NCBI GenBank assembly: GCA_019843655.1
Contig: JACDQD010000008.1
Span: forward strand, 12,806,442 to 12,870,441
Reading direction: 5' to 3'
DNA length: 64,000 nt
Origin: Lethocerus indicus
Taxonomy: Eukaryota; Arthropoda; Insecta; Hemiptera; Belostomatidae
Positions 58,336 to 64,000 of this stretch are shown here, piece by piece. The notes under the pieces were generated by a model that did no database searches, had not been told where the DNA came from, and saw nothing but the letters and a program-made list of their open reading frames with translations. The position numbers and the translations under genes are program-made. Every line of letters begins with the position of its first letter. Within the stretch, counting starts at the first letter, position 1.

Positions 58336-61300
58336 TAATATACTTACTATTCCATTTAAAGTAGAACCAAAATATTCATGACTCTTTACCGGCTCCTTGC
58401 GACACGTTCCAAAGATAATTCTTAATCTGGGACATCTGATGAGTGGATTAACGGATGATAAATATACGTATAAAATGTGGAGATAACCCAAATAATAGTT
58501 GTCGAGAGCCATCCAAGGACGGGGAATTCGCAGTAATACCATCATGCGTGCTAGACTGGTTTCTGTGTCGCCATTTTCCGTAAATTTCTGTCTAGCATAA
58601 GGTCAATTCTGAGGGAAGAGTGACGGTATTAAAAAGAATTACTACAAAAGAGAAAGGTACATCCCGTACTAATGTAATAAAAAAAAATACTGCAGTATTT
58701 TAATGAATTCGTAGATGAATGTAATTGGTTCCCTAAAATCAGTTACTCCATAAAACGTTAGCATTCATAAATATCCAATGAAACAATAAATTTTTTTTCT
58801 ACAAGTAGGCGCAACTTGAAATGCTCTTCATCGCACCTCAGACGGGCCAAGTTCGCACCCGGATCCACCTTTGCGTGAATCGTTCTACCTTAATGGTTGC
58901 CTGGCAGCGCATAATTGAATTTCATTAGGCCGGTGATAATGTATTTTTAATACTACAAAAAAAGGAGTCTTTTTTCCACCAATAAAAAACGAGAAGTTAT
59001 CGAGAGCTGTGGTTATAGCGGGGTGCCAGTCGGTTGGCCGGCCCACGCCTCTGCCCTGCCCAGAATTCCTCTGCCTTCTCTCTCTCTTTCTCCCTCTCCC
59101 TCACTCTCACTCACTCTCTCTCTCTCTCTCTCTCCCGTCTTCTATTACACACACACACACACACTCGCACGCAACTCCGCACGCACAGCAATCGTATTCT
59201 TTAACAGCTGCACAAGGCGGAAACAAAAAACAGAGCCGACCGACAGCAATTAACCTCCTCGGTGTATCGCTTTCGGTGGAGTGGATTTTTTTATTTCTTT
59301 TAAGTGCAACAATTTCACCTCTTGTTACCCGCGAATTTGACATCTTCTCAGATACACAATTCTAGAATATATTTAGGCTGACAGACAAAATATTTATTAA
59401 ATGCGATATAATTATTTTCATATAGTTGACACTGATAATTTGGGAATATTTGGTCTACCGCTTCATACTCGAAAGTCCAACGGCGGACTATCTCCTGTAG
59501 CTTCGGAATTTTCTTTGAATTACTTCCCAGCCTACATTCATTACATATGAGCGTATCGTCGCTAATATTATCATCGTTATTATGTGACTCAATGACTCAG
59601 TAGATAGGGATGAGTAAACAGCAATTAAGATTGGATGTAATTCATGAATAGAGTAAATGACTGAGATTTAGTGAGTATATTGCTGTAATACTACATTATG
59701 GTAATTCGTATCCTTGATTTGATCATTTGATTGCAGTTTCGATTGTAATTATTTATATGGTCCACTTACCATAAAAATTCCCCCTCGCATGATAAGATTA
59801 AAAAAATTCAAATGGTGGATTACTTCCTTTTATCTGCAGCGGTAAAATGTCTCTATACGTTAATACCAACTACTCCGCAACTGTAAAATGTTAACACCTG
59901 GCAACGGGTTATGTGTTATTTCGCAGGGCCGGATATCGAATCAATCCGTGCCACGATTTAAATAGTCGACACGTAACGTGCTTAGTAGTCGTGGAACACA
60001 GTCGGTCCGACAGTAAATAAGCGCATTTTTCCAGGCGTTCGAACCGACGTGTTACAGTTCGGTTCCATTAGGCCTGGAACAGAGGTGGCCCGAATCCGGT
60101 GAGATAAGCGAAGGCGCAGTGCGTCCTACGCGTTTCTGCGCAGAAGACTGGGAGAATTATGCCGCGCTCGTCATTAGAGCGCGCCGGCACAATCTGCCGG
60201 TGTTGTGTAAAGAATTGCCCTGTGCCAATGTCCGAGTGCGAGATAAAACCAGTTGGGTAATCGGTCGTACGGTGGCGGACAAACGCGTTTTCTCCCTCCC
60301 CCTAAGTGCCCTGTAATTATTGTGTTATCGGCTGTTAGTCGCCCGCTCCCTCTTTCGCTCAGAAGAGGCCTCCTTACCACCGCTCTCTTGTTTTCACCCC
60401 TGTCCCGCCTGTTAACCCTATCGAAAACACGACCCATTGAAACATCAACAATTCCGCAGAAATTTGGCGAGGATTTAAAAAAGTGAATAAATTTTCAAAT
60501 GAAGTGGGCTTTATTTCAAATATTCAATTAAATATATTAAAACTCTAGCGGTTTTTGTCTGCCTGTGAGATTCCAGTTTTGCACCTTTTCCAAATTGTGT
60601 CGTATATTACCGAATCAGTAAACCGTTTATGGATATCTTGCGACCGCGTTGAGAAATTGTGAAAATGTTAATTTCTTTCAAATATTGAAGAAAATATCCA
60701 TCCGGCATTGTTGACTCAGTTGGATACTGTTGATAGGAACGTTGTTGTCTGTCCCGCATTCGGTAGCATTGTTGAAACAAACCTTGTTGAATCGGTCCTG
60801 TTGTCACTGTAGCCCCCATCGGTTTTGCCAACGGGTATCAGATCCTAGAGAAATAAGATATAAGTAGATGAAGAAAAACCTCTTCAAATCCGGTTTTTGT
60901 TTGGCCAAAAAGCGATTCCCTGGACTACACTTTAATGTTCTCAGTGAAAAAAAATGGGCGAAATATCTATTGTCTGGACCGTATGAAACTTTCATTTTTG
61001 GCTCTTGAAGTGAGTTGCCAGAAAATGAGTCACTTGAGAGATGACGAAATGTGGAAATACTATAAGGTGAACGAGTAATTCGATATGTGAACTGAAATTG
61101 GGAAAGAGCGTTAAGGTTTTTTTTTGAAGTTACATTGGTCCTGTTTGTGCGATGACTAACGCCGTCAAATGTTTACTGCCCAAGTTATACTCCCCCTAAC
61201 AATAAATCTCCGCGGACGTCTGGACATTTTAGTGTCCCTTCCGTCTGGAACGCACCCCTCGGGTGCCGACCCTCGAGTTAATAAAAGCGGGCGTAATTCA

Positions 61301-63721
61301 TAATCAGTTTGTAACGGCGTGGTTTATGCCGGGCGTCAAAAATGATATAATGATCCGGCTGAGACCGATAAAAAGGATCATATTTTAGCCGATGGATGTA
61401 CACCTCATAAAAGTCTCTTGAATCTCGACAGTGCGCCCGACTGAAATGGTGGCCCCACAAAGGAAAATTCATGTGACCCCTCCAATCTCAAATTTAAAAA
61501 ACATCTGTTGCCTCGGCGCCTCACTAGTTAACACAGAAGTTCTCAACAGTGATGATATTTCCATACCCTCTCCAACATCCACTTCACGACGGTAAATCAG
61601 TGCTTCAGTGTGCATGATAATACTAATTATTTTATATAACAAAATATCGGAGTTTCCTTTTAGAACATGGATACATATATTCAATATTAATATATTCCAA
61701 CTGTGTTACATAAGTGGTTGAAATAATGAATTCTAAAATGATTTTATCTCTACTGCCTAATTTCACTTTTATTGCGTATTTTTGATCCCAGTCATATAGA
61801 TTCCATCCGGATTAACACCGGCAGCAAATTTCAATAAACGACTGCCCAATTCTTAATAGGATTATGCCATGTTCACCTCGTGTCATAACTTGGAAGGCAA
61901 TGGTTCGTAACGATAGCGAACTGGAGAAAACTGAATGAAAAATTATTTAGAAAGGGGGGCAGTCGATACAAATGAACGCTGCTTCGTTGTCCATTTTTTG
62001 TGCGTGGAATAAAAAAGAGATAGACAGTTGATATAAAACCATTAGTAAGTTGATGTCTTCACTATCTCGGAAGGGGCACTCAGGCCAGAGACCCAATTAG
62101 TGGGGGAGCTCTCGCTGTTTCAGCATTATCTCTCGGCCCTGCTCTATTATCATTAAACTAAGCCACACTCCCATTACTCGCGGCCGCTCCCAGCACTCCA
62201 TAAACATTATATAATTAATTGCTCTACTCGGCAGGACACCGTTTACATCTGGAATATTAATACATTGTTGGGCGGCAAAAAAATTAGTTTCCGAAACACC
62301 CCCGTAACTCCGCTACTTGAGGATGAAAATTGGGGCGATATAGTGTTGAACTTGATTCGAAAATAAGGAAAAGATAATTAAAACGAATTGAAGATAATAA
62401 AACTAATCTGTTGAGAATATAACACCTGGTCTTTTCATATCGATATCGGCTACTGACGATTATGATGATATACTTATCACTCTACCAGAAAATCAGATGA
62501 AGTTTTCCGCCTGAACTTTCGATGACAGTGTGACAGAATGCTTTTGACCTGACATCATGCCTTGACTCATCGATCGGAATGATGACATTCCGAACCGGTG
62601 GTCGATATTACCGGTTAAGTGGTCCGCGAGGTTTTTGAATACCATAATTGTTATTCTGTCTGCGCCGATAGATTTCATATTTGGATCGTTTTCTGCGTCT
62701 CGCCATCTTCAATAATTGCGCCGCCAATATTCTGTAGACTAACAGTTACTCTCTAACGTAGGTGTTTCGAATGCTCTGTACCTAGAGAAACAAAAAGCTT
62801 TCGTATGCAATTTCGACCCGACAATCGAGCGTTGGCCCAATTTAAAATTAAAAAAAAAGAAAGGGACCGAATAACTTCGGGCGGAACGCAATTGGACGTG
62901 TGTTGCAGAGCGTGGCCGACTCGCGGCCTCTCCTGGTCACAAGTCAACTCAAATTTGAGCCGCCCATCCGAGCATGAATAATCTAACGGGACGAGAAGGG
63001 CAGCGGGCCCCCTTTTTCCACGCCTAGGCGCACCTTGAACCGACCATTAATCATTTTAAACGGTAGGCGATTTCGGATCTGAATGTTAAAATTGCCCAAT
63101 TTTTAAGACCTGCCCGTGTACTACAACAAGACGTATGTGATATCGTTACCGCCACATGCTGTGAGGTACCTTTGAGGGCATTTCCGAGAGGATATTCAGG
63201 TTTATGATTTCGATAATTTACGGGTTTCCTATAACATGTGCCAAGCCATTGAGTCAAGAAATAAATAATACGGTGAGAGAAAATTTGATTTTGGAGTCAA
63301 CACGTTCTGTGGAAGTAAATGTGTGTGATAAAAAGAGATCTGTGAATTTCCATAGTTATATCATTTCAGTGATTGAGTTGGCATCATTATAACTGATATA
63401 TTATCAACTGTTGGCATAATTCAACAGGTATTATCTGTATTCGTGTGTTGAATGTATGAATGTCCGCAATCGTAAATAGATATAGGATAATTTGTTTCTA
63501 GTGTTCGATCGCAGGCCTTTTTTAATTTGTTGGTATACCCAAATTTTCCCCATCGAGACGAGCAATACTGGCATATTGTCCGCTGTGTCCGTTTTGTAAA
63601 TTGCGCTTTTAAACGTTTCACTAACGGCGACATATTGCGAAATGTCGCTAGAAATGAGTCTAAAAACAAGTTGAACTCATTGCGCCCCGTATTCTAAATG
63701 GCGACCTCAATTGCGTGCGGG
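58336..63721. other. CpG-rich non-coding stretch
   Basis: Apart from the microsatellite at 59.1 kb nothing recognisable: no exon, tRNA or rRNA. Short open frames at 60119-60486 lie in GC-rich sequence and match no family known to me. Confidence 0.4.
59071..59165 (+). repeat. compound (CT)n-(CA)n microsatellite
   Basis: CT-rich tract 59071-59138 followed by (CA)n 59147-59165. Open frames reading LSLSLS or THTHTH here are artefacts. Confidence 0.95.
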
Positions 63722-63788
63722 ACGGGGAGGATTGGAGAGAGAGGGAGGGAGAGAGAGGGAGGGAGGGAGGGAGAAAGAGAGAGATAGA
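63722..63788 (+). repeat. (GGGA)/(GA) purine tract with G-quadruplex potential
   Basis: Contains four G triplets each separated by one A (63757-63771) within a GA-rich tract of about 65 bp. Confidence 0.85.
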
Positions 63789-64000
63789 CTGGTCCGGTGG
63801 CGGCCACCACAGTACCGGTCGCGTGTCCGCCCCCAATCATTTGTCCGGTCAACAAATGTCTTTCATGCGTTATCCAGCCGACATCTCGCGGGTTAGCTCG
63901 GACCCGTTTAAAACGGTTCATTTTGACCGCATTACCGAACAATAAAATATCCCTTCCTGATTGACCTTTCGAAGTTTCGGTACTTCACCGCTCTAAGCGC

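Noticed and set aside
59009..59365. 118-codon plus-strand frame rich in Leu/Ser and Thr/His
   Set aside because: Product of CT and CA microsatellites; overlaps comparable frames on other phases.
62512..62605. Short hairpin (CGGAATG / CATTCCG) as a microRNA precursor
   Set aside because: Stem of only about seven pairs; too short for a precursor hairpin.

Overview
This is a eukaryotic, almost certainly arthropod and probably insect, genomic window. Every gene is split into short exons (30 to about 320 nt) by GT-AG introns. The recognisable proteins are animal families, and there are no operons, ribosome binding sites or prokaryotic features. The species cannot be named from the sequence.

Layout. 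(1) 536 to about 15 kb, minus strand: a nearly complete TMEM94-type gene (catalytically degenerate P-type-ATPase-like membrane protein of the ER). 27 coding exons were traced by matching splice phases and encode about 1,310 codons; the extreme 5' end was not securely found. (2) 15-21.7 kb: no firm exon. A weak candidate 5' exon for TMEM94 lies at 17.6 kb, and a cluster of GC-rich inverted repeats lies at 20.84-20.91 kb, between two divergently transcribed genes. (3) 21.7-25.1 kb, plus strand: a serine hydrolase (SERHL/kraken-like alpha/beta hydrolase) locus. One short first coding exon can splice, in the same phase, to either of two complete downstream hydrolase exons, each with its own poly(A) signal. 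(4) 26.5-37.4 kb, minus strand: an anoctamin (TMEM16) gene close to the ANO1/ANO4/subdued type. 21 coding exons (about 1,088 residues) were traced with consistent phase; the residues that bind activating calcium are present. Its first exon lies further upstream, possibly outside the window. (5) 37.4-64 kb: about 26 kb without a recognisable coding exon. It holds a 648-bp internally deleted piggyBac-type transposon with intact ends and TTAA target duplication, simple repeats, copies of a dispersed repeat, and unusually CpG-rich unique sequence that may be a long 5' intron, a regulatory domain, or both.

The three genes are not an operon and show no obvious joint function: an ER membrane transporter-like protein, a small hydrolase and a calcium-gated channel or scramblase. 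The window-scale pattern is compositional. TMEM94, the hydrolases and the 3' two thirds of the anoctamin are strongly CpG-poor, while sequence from about 33 kb to the end, and the intergenic 19-21 kb, is CpG-rich. This is the signature expected of germline gene-body methylation in insects that retain DNA methylation.

Gene models were built by eye from splice consensus, reading-frame continuity and remembered family motifs. No alignment or transcript data were available.
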